Shown here: one piece after another, positions 35,026-43,315 of the stretch
Layout: each line of letters opens with the position of its first letter
Numbering within the stretch: the first letter of the stretch is position 1
Assembly: GCA_944386805.1 (NCBI GenBank)
Contig: CALXCO010000002.1
Span: 1 to 64,000, forward strand
Source: an uncultured Clostridia bacterium
GTDB taxonomy: Bacteria; Bacillota; Clostridia; Oscillospirales; Ruminococcaceae
Length of the DNA stretch: 64,000 nt
Reading direction: 5' to 3'
Position numbers and translations under genes: made by a program
The notes under the pieces: model-generated
The model's input: the letters and a program-made list of their open reading frames with translations, nothing else
What the model was told of the DNA's origin: nothing
The model's database searches: none

Positions 35026-37827
35026 TTACAGCAGGCTTTTGACAACACCGGCACATCTGGGACAGAGGGTCGGATGTTCCGCATCACTGCCGACAGTCGG
35101 CAGGACCTTCCAGCAGCGTTCGCACTTGCCGCCTTCGGCGCGCAGTGCTTCAACTGCCAGTCCTTCAACGTCACCGGCAGACTCTGCCGCACCTTTGACG
35201 ACCTCTGCCTGAGAGACGATGAAGATGTCAGCAAGCTGATCTTTCATCGAGGACAGGACGTCGTACATCTCGCCATCGCAGGTCAGGATAACCTTTGCTT
35301 CCAGCGATTTGCCGAATACCTTGGCAGCACGTTTTTCTTCCAGTGCTTTCTGAACCGCACCGCGGACCTTTTCAAGGGTTTCCCACTTTTCAGGTTCGGA
35401 CACGTTGATACCAGTCAGCTCAGGCATATCGTTATAGAAAACGCTGCCCTTATCCAGACCGGAGCGAATCGGCATATGCTGCCAGATTTCTTCGGAGGTG
35501 AAGACGAGAATCGGCGCAATCAGGCGGACAACCGATGCGAGGACATCATAAATGGTAGTCTGTGCCGCACGTCTGAGGACGCTGTCTTTTGCTTCACAGT
35601 ACAGGCGGTCCTTGATGATATCCAGATAGAAGGAGGACATATCAACCGTGCAGAAATTGAGCACCGCATGGAATGCGACATGGAAATCAAACGCTTCATA
35701 GCCGCTCTTGGCTTCACGGATGACCTCATCCAGACGGCCGTATGCCCATTTGTCCAGCTCAGTCAGCTGTTCAGGTGCAACCGCGTCGGTATCCGGGTTA
35801 AAGTCACTGATGTTACCGAGGATATAACGGGCTGTGTTGCGGATCTTACGATACGCTTCCGCCAGCTGTTTGAAGATTTCTTTAGAGCCACGGATATCGC
35901 TGTGGTAATCAGAGGAAGCAACCCACAGACGGAAGATATCGGCGCCATACTGGTCGATGATCTCCGAAGGAGCGATCGAGTTGCCGGCAGATTTGTGCAT
36001 TGCCTTACCTTCGCCGTCGACGACCCAGCCATGGGTGCAGACTGCCTTGTAAGGTGCAGGCAGGCCGCAGGCGACAGCGGTCAGCAGCGACGACTGGAAC
36101 CATCCGCGATACTGGTCAGCACCCTCCAGATAGAGGTCAGCAGGCCAGCTCAGTTCCGGACGCTGTTTCAGAACGCCAAAGTGGGTGGAACCGGAGTCAA
36201 ACCATACATCCAGAATATCCTGTTCCTGTTTGAAGGAATGACCGCCGCATTTCGGGCAGGAGAAGCCTTCCGGCAGGAAGTAATCCGGAGTATGCAGGTA
36301 CCAGGAATCGGAACCTTCTTTTCTGAACATCTCAGCAATTGCTTCAATCGTGGCCTCGTTGACAATCGCCTCGCCGCAGTCTTCGCAGTAAAGGACAGGA
36401 ATCGGAACGCCCCATCTTCTCTGACGGGAGATGCACCAGTCATTTCGGTCACGGACCATCGAGGTAATCCGGTCACGGCCCCATTCGGGAATCCACTGTA
36501 CATCGTTGATTGCCTTGACAGCGTCTTCCTTGATTGCGTCAACCGAACAGAACCACTGTTCGGTTGCACGGAACATAACCGGCTCTTTGCAGCGCCAGCA
36601 GTGCGGATACTGGTGGACGATGTCTTCTGTTGCAAGGATAGCCCCGCATTTGCGCAGATCCGCAAGAATCGGGCCATTGGACTCAGCGGTCTTCATGCCG
36701 GCATAAGGGCCGGTCTCCTCAGTCTGACGGCCTTCCGCGTCAACCGGAACAATCATCGGGATTTCGGGGTATTTCTGGCAGACGATAAAGTCGTCTGCAC
36801 CGAAGCCAGGCGCAGTATGAACGCATCCGGTACCGGAATCCAGCGTGACATGGTCGCCGACGATGACCAGCGAAACGCGGTCATACAGCGGGTGACGGGT
36901 CTTCATATATTCGCAGTCGAGGCCGGTAAAGTGGCCAACCAGCTCATAATCCTCAATACCTGCGATCTTCATGACACCGGGCGCCAGCTCAGATGCCATG
37001 ACATAATATTCATCACCGGTATGAACGAGGGTATAATCAAAATCAGGATTCAGAGAAATTGCAAGGTTGCCGGGGATGGTCCAGGTCGTAGTCGTCCAGA
37101 TGACGAAGTAAACCTTGGAGACATCGACGCCCATCTTGGCAAAGAAGCCCTTATCATCGGTGACCTTGAACTTGACAAAGATCGAAGTGCAGGGGTCCTC
37201 AGCATATTCAATCTCAGCCTCAGCCAGTGCGGTACCGCATTCAGGGCACCAGTAAACCGGCTTCAGGCCACGATAGATCATGCCTTTTTCTGCCATCTTG
37301 CCGAAGACGCGAATCTGTTCCGCCTCAAATTCCGGCTTGAGGGTGATATAGGGGTCCTTAAAGTCGCCGGTTACGCCCAGACGGATAAACTGTTCCTTCT
37401 GGCTTTCGACATAACCCATCGCGAACTCACGGCAGATCTCCCGCAGACGGGAAACCGATACACCGTTTTTATCGACACCGATCTTTTTGAGCGCTTTCAG
37501 CTCGGTAGGAAGGCCATGGGTATCCCACCCCGGAACATACGGAGACTGGAAACCGGTCATATTCTTATATTTGACAATCATGTCCTTGAGCACCTTATTG
37601 AGTGCGGTACCCATATGAATATCGCCGTTTGCGTAGGGAGGGCCGTCATGCAGAACATATTTCGGTTTCCCTGCATTGCGTTTGATCATATTCTCGTACA
37701 GATCAACCGCGTTCCAGTGCTTAATAAACGTAGGCTCCTTTTTCGGAAGCCCGGCCCGCATATCAAAATCCGTCTGGGGCAGATTCAGGGTCTTATTGTA
37801 ATCCTGGGGATTTGCCATAGCTTTCAT
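35026..37827 (-). CDS. ileS: Isoleucyl-tRNA synthetase
   Basis: The 933-aa class I synthetase has the HIGH-type motif PPYANGDIHMGTALNK (second His replaced by Thr). An editing domain covers about 180-400. The KMSKS-type motif is KAMHKSAGNSIAP. Four C-terminal cysteines that bind zinc are in CERCWKV and CPRCAG. The length suits the bacterial type with a zinc tail. No T-box leader fits in the 31-base gap to divIVA, so it depends on the upstream operon. The in-frame ATG at 37818 could also be the start. Confidence 0.96.
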   Translation of the reverse strand: MKAMANPQDYNKTLNLPQTDFDMRAGLPKKEPTFIKHWNAVDLYENMIKRNAGKPKYVLHDGPPYANGDIHMGTALNKVLKDMIVKYKNMTGFQSPYVPGWDTHGLPTELKALKKIGVDKNGVSVSRLREICREFAMGYVESQKEQFIRLGVTGDFKDPYITLKPEFEAEQIRVFGKMAEKGMIYRGLKPVYWCPECGTALAEAEIEYAEDPCTSIFVKFKVTDDKGFFAKMGVDVSKVYFVIWTTTTWTIPGNLAISLNPDFDYTLVHTGDEYYVMASELAPGVMKIAGIEDYELVGHFTGLDCEYMKTRHPLYDRVSLVIVGDHVTLDSGTGCVHTAPGFGADDFIVCQKYPEIPMIVPVDAEGRQTEETGPYAGMKTAESNGPILADLRKCGAILATEDIVHQYPHCWRCKEPVMFRATEQWFCSVDAIKEDAVKAINDVQWIPEWGRDRITSMVRDRNDWCISRQRRWGVPIPVLYCEDCGEAIVNEATIEAIAEMFRKEGSDSWYLHTPDYFLPEGFSCPKCGGHSFKQEQDILDVWFDSGSTHFGVLKQRPELSWPADLYLEGADQYRGWFQSSLLTAVACGLPAPYKAVCTHGWVVDGEGKAMHKSAGNSIAPSEIIDQYGADIFRLWVASSDYHSDIRGSKEIFKQLAEAYRKIRNTARYILGNISDFNPDTDAVAPEQLTELDKWAYGRLDEVIREAKSGYEAFDFHVAFHAVLNFCTVDMSSFYLDIIKDRLYCEAKDSVLRRAAQTTIYDVLASVVRLIAPILVFTSEEIWQHMPIRSGLDKGSVFYNDMPELTGINVSEPEKWETLEKVRGAVQKALEEKRAAKVFGKSLEAKVILTCDGEMYDVLSSMKDQLADIFIVSQAEVVKGAAESAGDVEGLAVEALRAEGGKCERCWKVLPTVGSDAEHPTLCPRCAGVVKSLL

Positions 37828-37858
37828 TCATTCCTTTCAATTATCTGTTATCCGTTGT

Positions 37859-38527
37859 TCAGCTGAGTTTTACCTCACCGAACTTTTCGGTAAACGCGCC
37901 CGAATTAAAGGCGAATTCTTCCTCACCCTTTGCCTTTTCAGTCTGGGCAGGTTTATCAGCCTTTTCCTCCGTCTTTTCGGGAGCGGCAGGCTTGTCAGCC
38001 TTTTCAGGAAGGTTGGTAATCAGGTTCAGATGTTCACGGTAAAGAGCAATCAGTTTGTTTTTAAAGCCGGAGACCTCTTTTTGCAGCTGTGCAAGGTTTG
38101 CGCGTTCCCGCTCAACCTGAGAAGTAACCGAGTTGACCTTCTGTTCAGCCGTCTTCTGCGCTTCCGCAATCATCTGATTGGAGCGGTTCTGCGCATCGGT
38201 GATCATCTGGCTAGACTTGGCCTGTGCTTCCGCGATGACCTTTTCCGCATAAGCGTTTGCATCGGCGATCGTGGTTTCAGCCTTGGATTTGGCTTCATTT
38301 TCAATCGAAGCCTTCAGCCGCTGTGCGCCCAGCATTGCTTCCTTGAGGTTGCCCTCATCGCTGCGGTATTCGGTAATCTTGTCGGCAAGAATCTTCATTT
38401 TGCCGATCAGTTCGGCCTTTTCCGATTTGGCAGCAGCCAGCTTTTTCTCGCACTCTGCCACAAAAGCGTCGACTTCTTCCGGACGATAGCCAAAAGCCGC
38501 TTTTTCAAATTTAGCTTCTTTACTCAT
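37859..38527 (-). CDS. divIVA: DivIVA-type cell division/polarity protein
   Basis: The 222-aa protein has an N-terminal membrane-binding motif (FEKAAFGYRPEEVDAFVAEC). A long coiled coil with Ala/Glu/Lys heptads spans about 25-155. The C-terminal Lys/Pro/Glu-rich linker ends EKFGEVKLS. It recognises negatively curved membrane at septum and poles. It sits in the classic sepF-ylmH-divIVA-ileS order. The start at 38527 is used because ATG 38539 overlaps the ribosome site. Confidence 0.88.
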   Translation of the reverse strand: MSKEAKFEKAAFGYRPEEVDAFVAECEKKLAAAKSEKAELIGKMKILADKITEYRSDEGNLKEAMLGAQRLKASIENEAKSKAETTIADANAYAEKVIAEAQAKSSQMITDAQNRSNQMIAEAQKTAEQKVNSVTSQVERERANLAQLQKEVSGFKNKLIALYREHLNLITNLPEKADKPAAPEKTEEKADKPAQTEKAKGEEEFAFNSGAFTEKFGEVKLS

Positions 38528-38561
38528 CTTTCTGTCCATTCCTTTCTGATTTTTGCCGCTT

Positions 38562-38647
38562 CTTCTGCCTTCGGCAGAAGCTCCCTCTTAAACGGGTGAA
38601 TGGTGAACATCGAATAGCCTTCTGGAAAACGCTGTTCGCTGTTCACC
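38562..38647. repeat. Intergenic hairpins between ylmH and divIVA
   Basis: The first is a perfect hairpin CTTCTGCC/GGCAGAAG (38562-38580). The second is an imperfect 17-base inverted repeat, GGTGAACATCGAATAGC at 38602-38618 against GCTGTTCGCTGTTCACC at 38631-38647 (15 of 17 pairs). Neither has a U-run. The second resembles dispersed palindromic repeats found between genes in gut Clostridia. Confidence 0.5.
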
Positions 38648-38652
38648 CCTCA

Positions 38653-39414
38653 TCATACATATTGATCAAACGATACAACCGTCCGTCCTCTTCTGGTCAG
38701 GCCGCCCGCTTCCCGCAGACGAAACTTCCCGGTATGACGAATGACGATGATATCGCCTTCTTTCAGCTTACGGCTGACATCTTTCTCTTCGATATGCCCG
38801 ACGCTGACCAGTCCTTCGCGGATCATCTTTGCCGCCTTTTCCCGGCCTGTCCCGGCCAGCAGCGCGACCGCCGCATCCAGACGCAGCGACATCAGTGTCC
38901 CGCGGACTTCGACAAAACGTCCTGACGTATCAATCGGTGCAAATCCTTTTTCCATCCGGACGCCAACAGAGCCAATCCGGTCAATCTGGGTTGCCAGCAC
39001 CTTTTCAATCCGTTCATCGGCAAAGATGACCGCACTGCCTTCTCCCGGAATCAGATCGCCGAGCATTTCCCTGCGAATCTGCTGTGCCATCAGGCTTCCC
39101 AGCAGTGCACGGTGTTCCAGTTTGTCAGACGCCCGGCAATGGGCGGTGTACCCGACAATCGGGAAAACATCCGTTTCGACTTCAAATCCCTGCGGAAAGA
39201 CGCCGAGCATGACCCGAACCGCGCCCTCATAACCACCCCAGAACCGGATTTCCATCCCGGTACTGCGGGAAAGTTTTGCAGCGAGCGGCTGTGCAAGTGC
39301 CTGCTCTTCCTCTGTCATAAACGCCGAAAATTTCGGACAATACTGGCTGTCGGCAAGGATAAAAAGGTTGCGCACCGATGCCAGAAAATATTCTGTCTCT
39401 TTTTCTCCGGCCAT
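38653..39414 (-). CDS. ylmH: YlmH, S4-domain RNA-binding protein
   Basis: The 253-aa protein has an N-terminal mixed fold (EYFLASVRNLFILADSQYCP). Its C-terminal S4 domain (about 175-235) reads LMSLRLDAAVALLAGTGREK, MIREGLVSVGHIEEKDVSRK, LKEGDIIVIRHTGKFRL. YlmH is linked to ribosome-associated quality control and to the division cluster. Its ATG is two bases after the sepF stop, so translation is coupled. Confidence 0.9.
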   Translation of the reverse strand: MAGEKETEYFLASVRNLFILADSQYCPKFSAFMTEEEQALAQPLAAKLSRSTGMEIRFWGGYEGAVRVMLGVFPQGFEVETDVFPIVGYTAHCRASDKLEHRALLGSLMAQQIRREMLGDLIPGEGSAVIFADERIEKVLATQIDRIGSVGVRMEKGFAPIDTSGRFVEVRGTLMSLRLDAAVALLAGTGREKAAKMIREGLVSVGHIEEKDVSRKLKEGDIIVIRHTGKFRLREAGGLTRRGRTVVSFDQYV

Positions 39415-39416
39415 TC

Positions 39417-39938
39417 TTACATCAGGCCGCTGTTCTGCAGCTCATCCATCAAATCGCCGCGGAGGTCGACATTGCTGGGTGTCAGCATATAGGTATTGCG
39501 GGCAACCTGTTTGATATTGCCGTCGTTGGCATACGTTACGCCGCTGAGAAAATCCAGTACCCGTCTGGACAGATCAGGTGCACGTCCTTCGAGGTTGAGG
39601 ACGACGGTAATTTTCTTATTCAGCTCATCCGCGATCGGTTTGCAGTCCTCAAAACGGTCGGGTTGTACCAGCATAACCTGCAGCTGTGCCGAGGTCTGGA
39701 TATTGACCACACGGCCGGTGCGGGAAGAGGAATAGCCGCTGCGGGAGCCGGAGTAAGAAGAACCATAGGAAGAAGAACTTCCATAAGAAGAGCCGGAAGA
39801 GGATGTATTGGAAAAAGAAGAGTAATCGTTTCCAGACGATGATGAAGTATCCTCGTCTGTATACCCCTCATCCATCTCTTCCTCGTATTCGTTATTGTCG
39901 TTGAAAATAAATCCCTTGACTTTATCAATAATTCCCAT
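39417..39938 (-). CDS. sepF: SepF, FtsZ-anchoring division protein
   Basis: The 173-aa protein starts with an amphipathic membrane-binding helix (MGIIDKVKGFIF). A long Ser/Gly/Tyr-rich linker spans about 30-75. The globular SepF domain reads VVNIQTSAQLQVMLVQPDRF, ITVVLNLEGRAPDLSRRVLD and FLSGVTYANDG. It polymerises and tethers FtsZ to the membrane. It lies between yggS and ylmH; no ylmG is present between sepF and ylmH. The Ser-rich linker is longer than in Bacillus. Confidence 0.92.
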   Translation of the reverse strand: MGIIDKVKGFIFNDNNEYEEEMDEGYTDEDTSSSSGNDYSSFSNTSSSGSSYGSSSSYGSSYSGSRSGYSSSRTGRVVNIQTSAQLQVMLVQPDRFEDCKPIADELNKKITVVLNLEGRAPDLSRRVLDFLSGVTYANDGNIKQVARNTYMLTPSNVDLRGDLMDELQNSGLM

Positions 39939-39959
39939 TCTGTGTGCCGCCTTTCAATT

Positions 39960-40700
39960 TTAGTGTTGCGGTAAACCCGTCTGAACATCACGGGCGCCAA
40001 AAATTCCCTGACCGACCCGAACCAGCGTCGAACCGCAGCGGATCGCCAACTCAAAGTCCCCGGTCATTCCCATCGAAAGGGTATCAATCCGGGCATTTGG
40101 GAGCGAAAGCTCCTGCAGCCGCAAAAACAGCTGCTGCATATCACGAAAACAGCTGTCATCTCCGGTTTTGCCGGCCATTGCCGGTGCCACCGTCATCAGC
40201 CCATGCAGAGATATTCCGGACAACGCGGCTATTTCCCTTGCCGCATCGAGCACCCCCTCCGGTTCGAAACCGGATTTGCTCTCTTCCCGTCCGACATTGA
40301 CCTCCAACAGGCAGGGCATAACGATGCCCGCCTTTTCAGCTGCCGACGAAACTGCTTTCGCAAGATGAAGGCTATCGATCGACTGAATGCAGGACACCCT
40401 GTTTATTATATCGCGAATTTTATTCGTCTGCAAGTGTCCAATAAAGTGAATTTGAGATTTTTCGCAGTGATAGGACAAATTCTTGCCCAAAAACTCCTGT
40501 ACGCGGTTTTCGCCCAGCAAATCGACACCTTCTGACAGTGCCTGATTGACTCTGTCCGGGCTGACCGTCTTGGTGACAGCCATCAGCCTGACCGAACCAG
40601 GCGCACGTCCGGCCTGTTGTTCTGCCTGCGCAATTCTTGCGCGAATCTGCCGGACACGCTCACTGATCAGCTGCTGCGTGTCAGCGGATGGGTCAAACAT
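39960..40700 (-). CDS. yggS: YggS/PLPBP family pyridoxal phosphate homeostasis protein
   Basis: The 246-aa single-domain TIM-barrel protein holds PLP on the Lys in LMAVTKTVSPDRV. Family motifs LLGENRVQEF, HFIGHLQTNKIRDI, LLEVNVGREESKSGF and LSMGMTGDFELAIRCGSTLV are all present. It buffers PLP and influences amino acid metabolism. The start at 40700 overlaps the end of the HlyD-like gene by eight bases, with only a weak ribosome site, implying translational coupling. Confidence 0.93.
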   Translation of the reverse strand: MFDPSADTQQLISERVRQIRARIAQAEQQAGRAPGSVRLMAVTKTVSPDRVNQALSEGVDLLGENRVQEFLGKNLSYHCEKSQIHFIGHLQTNKIRDIINRVSCIQSIDSLHLAKAVSSAAEKAGIVMPCLLEVNVGREESKSGFEPEGVLDAAREIAALSGISLHGLMTVAPAMAGKTGDDSCFRDMQQLFLRLQELSLPNARIDTLSMGMTGDFELAIRCGSTLVRVGQGIFGARDVQTGLPQH

Positions 40701-41910
40701 CTTTCTGATTATAGAGACCAACCCCTTCCACGATAATCGTATCGTACAGCTTCAGCGGATTAGACTGATCCGCCGTTGCAGAGGACACTACAAAATCCTC
40801 GGTCTCATACACAACATTAATGGTACGGAAATACATCTTGTCCATCAGGACAACATATACACCGGGAACACCTTCTTCATAACGAATTGCGGACTTGGGC
40901 ACCTTCAGACCGGTATATGTTGCCACCACCAGTTCACATGACTGAACACGGGTGGTCAGCAGATAGCTGTCGATGATGTCCCCTTCCAAAATCACCATAT
41001 ACTCTCCGGCATCGACATCCCGCCGCATCTCAGAGACGACCATTTTGACCGTCTCGCTCTGATTGGGGAACCGGACCTGGACACTGCTGCCCTCGCTGAG
41101 TGAAAGCGCCTGTTCCTCCGTCACCGTCAGCACAAACTGCCAGATATGGTTGGTCACAACTTTCACACACGAGGAGTCGGCATTATATCCGCTGTACTGC
41201 TGAATCATCTTGTCCAGCTCAGAAGCGGTCAGGCCTGCCAGATAATCATCGGTACAGATATCCTCATACCCGTCGACATGGTCGACAAAGTACCCGGACA
41301 CCGATGATGTATAAGATGTATAGGAAGCGTTATCCTGCTGTTTCAGATCAAAGAGCTGCTGCTGCAGCTCGGAAATCTCACCGGTAAAATCAGTATCGGC
41401 ATCAATAATGATCTGTCGTTTGGCAAAGGACTCGGTCAGCGAGGTCCGATAATCCGCCAGGCCGGTCAGATCATCGACATCCCGTGCCTGAATCAGCTTG
41501 GAAACATCCTGCGCAATCTGGGAGTTGAGGGTCTCCGGCAGGATGACCTCACTGGTATTGGCAGATTCCTGCGCCTTTTGCAGGCTCTGCAGCGTATCCT
41601 CCAAAGAGGCAATCTCCCGCTGAAGGTCGATTGCCTCCTGGCTTTTATACAGCCTTGCGACCTCGGAATCGATCGGAACCTTCTGACCGATCCGGAAGTT
41701 ACAGGACAATACACCCGACTGGCTGACGCTGATATCCTCCTCATCCCGGAAAAAGATACCGGTGACCGGGATGGTATTTTCAACCGTTGTCGTATAGACT
41801 GTCTGATAGGTGTAGCTGCTACCGGAGTACCTTTGCAGCTGAAAAACCACGTACACAATCAGGAAAACCGACAGGACAACGGTGCCGATCCGCATAAGCC
41901 TTGTGCTCAA
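40693..41910 (-). CDS. HlyD-like membrane fusion/adaptor protein in the division cluster
   Basis: The 405-aa protein has one N-terminal membrane helix (IGTVVLSVFLIVYVVFQL). A biotinyl-lipoyl-like hairpin is split by coiled coil at about 95-200 (AIDLQREIASLEDTLQSLQK). Beta-barrel domains follow (ALSLSEGSSVQVRFPNQSET, VPKSAIRYEEGVPGVYVV). No transporter partner is next to it. Homologues directly before yggS-sepF recur in Clostridia, so a cell-envelope or division role is as likely as efflux; this is inference. It lies 3 bases after hfq. Confidence 0.75.
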   Translation of the reverse strand: MSTRLMRIGTVVLSVFLIVYVVFQLQRYSGSSYTYQTVYTTTVENTIPVTGIFFRDEEDISVSQSGVLSCNFRIGQKVPIDSEVARLYKSQEAIDLQREIASLEDTLQSLQKAQESANTSEVILPETLNSQIAQDVSKLIQARDVDDLTGLADYRTSLTESFAKRQIIIDADTDFTGEISELQQQLFDLKQQDNASYTSYTSSVSGYFVDHVDGYEDICTDDYLAGLTASELDKMIQQYSGYNADSSCVKVVTNHIWQFVLTVTEEQALSLSEGSSVQVRFPNQSETVKMVVSEMRRDVDAGEYMVILEGDIIDSYLLTTRVQSCELVVATYTGLKVPKSAIRYEEGVPGVYVVLMDKMYFRTINVVYETEDFVVSSATADQSNPLKLYDTIIVEGVGLYNQKDV

Positions 41911-41913
41911 AAT

Positions 41914-42147
41914 TTATGCTTCCTCTTCGCTGTTTAAAATGGAAATGCTCTTTTGAGGAACGATCGTCGAGATTGCGTGTTTGTAGATCAGTTCCTGCTT
42001 GCCGTCACATTCCAGAATAACGGTATAATTATCAAATCCCTTGACCATACCGCGGAACTGGAACCCGTTGACCAGGAAAAATGTGACTGGAATTCGTTCT
42101 TTGCGTGCCTGGTTGAGAAATACATCCTGCAGATTAAGGTTTTTCAT
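41914..42147 (-). CDS. hfq: RNA chaperone Hfq
   Basis: The 77-aa Sm-like protein has Sm1 [20 protein letters not shown] and Sm2 [13 protein letters not shown], with the conserved YKH. It forms a hexamer that binds small RNAs and A-rich tails. It lies downstream of miaA, as in many bacteria, but has its own promoter at 42298-42326. The start at 42147 gives the normal Hfq N-terminus ([20 protein letters not shown]). Confidence 0.95.
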   Translation of the reverse strand: MKNLNLQDVFLNQARKERIPVTFFLVNGFQFRGMVKGFDNYTVILECDGKQELIYKHAISTIVPQKSISILNSEEEA

Positions 42148-42297
42148 CTGTACCCTGTCCTTTCTGTCTGACAACGGGCAAAAGGTCCTTTCGGACTATG
42201 GAAAACAGCTTTCCCCACTCCGAAAAGATTTTTACCCGTACATACGGAAATACGTAACCAGCTGGCAGATGGTTAGACCATGCCATGGTATTATTTG

Positions 42298-42326
42298 ATT
42301 ATACCATAGTTTTTCCTGAATTACAA
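42298..42326 (-). promoter_or_regulatory. Promoter of hfq and the division cluster
   Basis: TTGTAA, 17-base spacer, TGG-TATAAT (extended -10) on the minus strand, overlapping the miaA stop codon. The leader before hfq (about 140 bases) contains several short hairpins, including GGAAA/TTTCC near 42200. Confidence 0.8.
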
Positions 42327-43289
42327 TCCAATTTCCCCGTGATATAAAATATCGGAAAAAAGATGAGAATTCATTAACATTTCGAGCGCTTTTCCGACAA
42401 GTTCGGGCCATGTATGACAATCTGGCTCCAGCCAGTGAATCTGCGGATTGCGGGAAAACCAGGTCAGCTGACGTTTGGCATACCGTCTGGTCGACTGTTT
42501 CAGGGTCTCGACGCATTCATCCAGCGTCTTTTGACCGTCAAAATAAGGGTAAAGTTCCTTGCAGCCGATTGCCTGTGCAGCGGTCGACATTCTGGTTTCA
42601 TACGCGGCCTTCGCCTCCCGAAGCAGCCCGTTTTCCATCATCAGATCAACCCGACGGTTGATACGGTCATACAGTTTGCTCCGGTCATGGAACCGCAACC
42701 CCAGCCAGAAAGTATCATACGGTGTTTCCTCCGGACGGGAACGACGGATATGTTCACTCAGCGGAATGCCGGTCGTATGGTAAACCTCCAGCGCCCGAAT
42801 CAGCCGGGGAATATTGTTTGCATGCACCCCCCGCGCATACTCCGGGTCACATTCCCGCAGCATGGCGAGCAGTTTTTCCCCGCCTTCCGCAGCCGCAAGC
42901 TTTGCCAGCTGTTCCCGATACCCAGCGTCCTCACCCTGATCGCAGAGTCGGATTCCCTGCAGCAGCGTGTCGGCATACAATCCTGTCCCGCCGACCAACA
43001 CCGGCACATGCCCACGGGCATGGATACCGGCGATCGTTTCCGAAGCAAGGCGGACATATTCGGCCAGCGAAAAGGGAGTTTCAGGCGGCAGGATATCCAC
43101 CAGATGATGGGGCACCCCTTCCATTTCTTCCACCGTCGGTTTAGCCGTTGCGACGTCCATTGTCCGATAGATCTGCATCGAATCACAGGAGACGACCTCT
43201 CCCGAAACCGCCTTTGCAATTTCGACGCCAAGTTTTGTCTTTCCGGATGCGGTCGGACCGACCACCGCGATAACAGCAATTTTGGACAA
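42321..43289 (-). CDS. miaA: tRNA dimethylallyltransferase
   Basis: The 322-aa enzyme adds the isopentenyl group to A37 of tRNAs reading UNN codons. Its P-loop is GPTASGKTKL, followed by SCDSMQIYRTMDVATAKPT, VGGTGLYADTLLQGI and RYAKRQLTWFSRNPQIHW. The start is TTG at 43287-43289, nine bases after AAAGGAG; the extended frame to 43391 overlaps mutL and lacks a ribosome site. It is the last gene of the mutS-mutL run. Confidence 0.94.
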   Translation of the reverse strand: MSKIAVIAVVGPTASGKTKLGVEIAKAVSGEVVSCDSMQIYRTMDVATAKPTVEEMEGVPHHLVDILPPETPFSLAEYVRLASETIAGIHARGHVPVLVGGTGLYADTLLQGIRLCDQGEDAGYREQLAKLAAAEGGEKLLAMLRECDPEYARGVHANNIPRLIRALEVYHTTGIPLSEHIRRSRPEETPYDTFWLGLRFHDRSKLYDRINRRVDLMMENGLLREAKAAYETRMSTAAQAIGCKELYPYFDGQKTLDECVETLKQSTRRYAKRQLTWFSRNPQIHWLEPDCHTWPELVGKALEMLMNSHLFSDILYHGEIGL

Positions 43290-43315
43290 CCTGTTTTCTC
43301 CTTTCAAATGTTCCT

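Noticed and set aside
37828..37858. T-box riboswitch before ileS
   Set aside because: The gap to divIVA is only 31 bases, too short for a T-box.
35074..37866. 930-aa open frame on the plus strand
   Set aside because: It is the exact antisense shadow of ileS, with no ribosome site or recognisable domain.
38562..38580. Intrinsic terminator between ylmH and divIVA
   Set aside because: The hairpin is strong but has no U-run on either strand.
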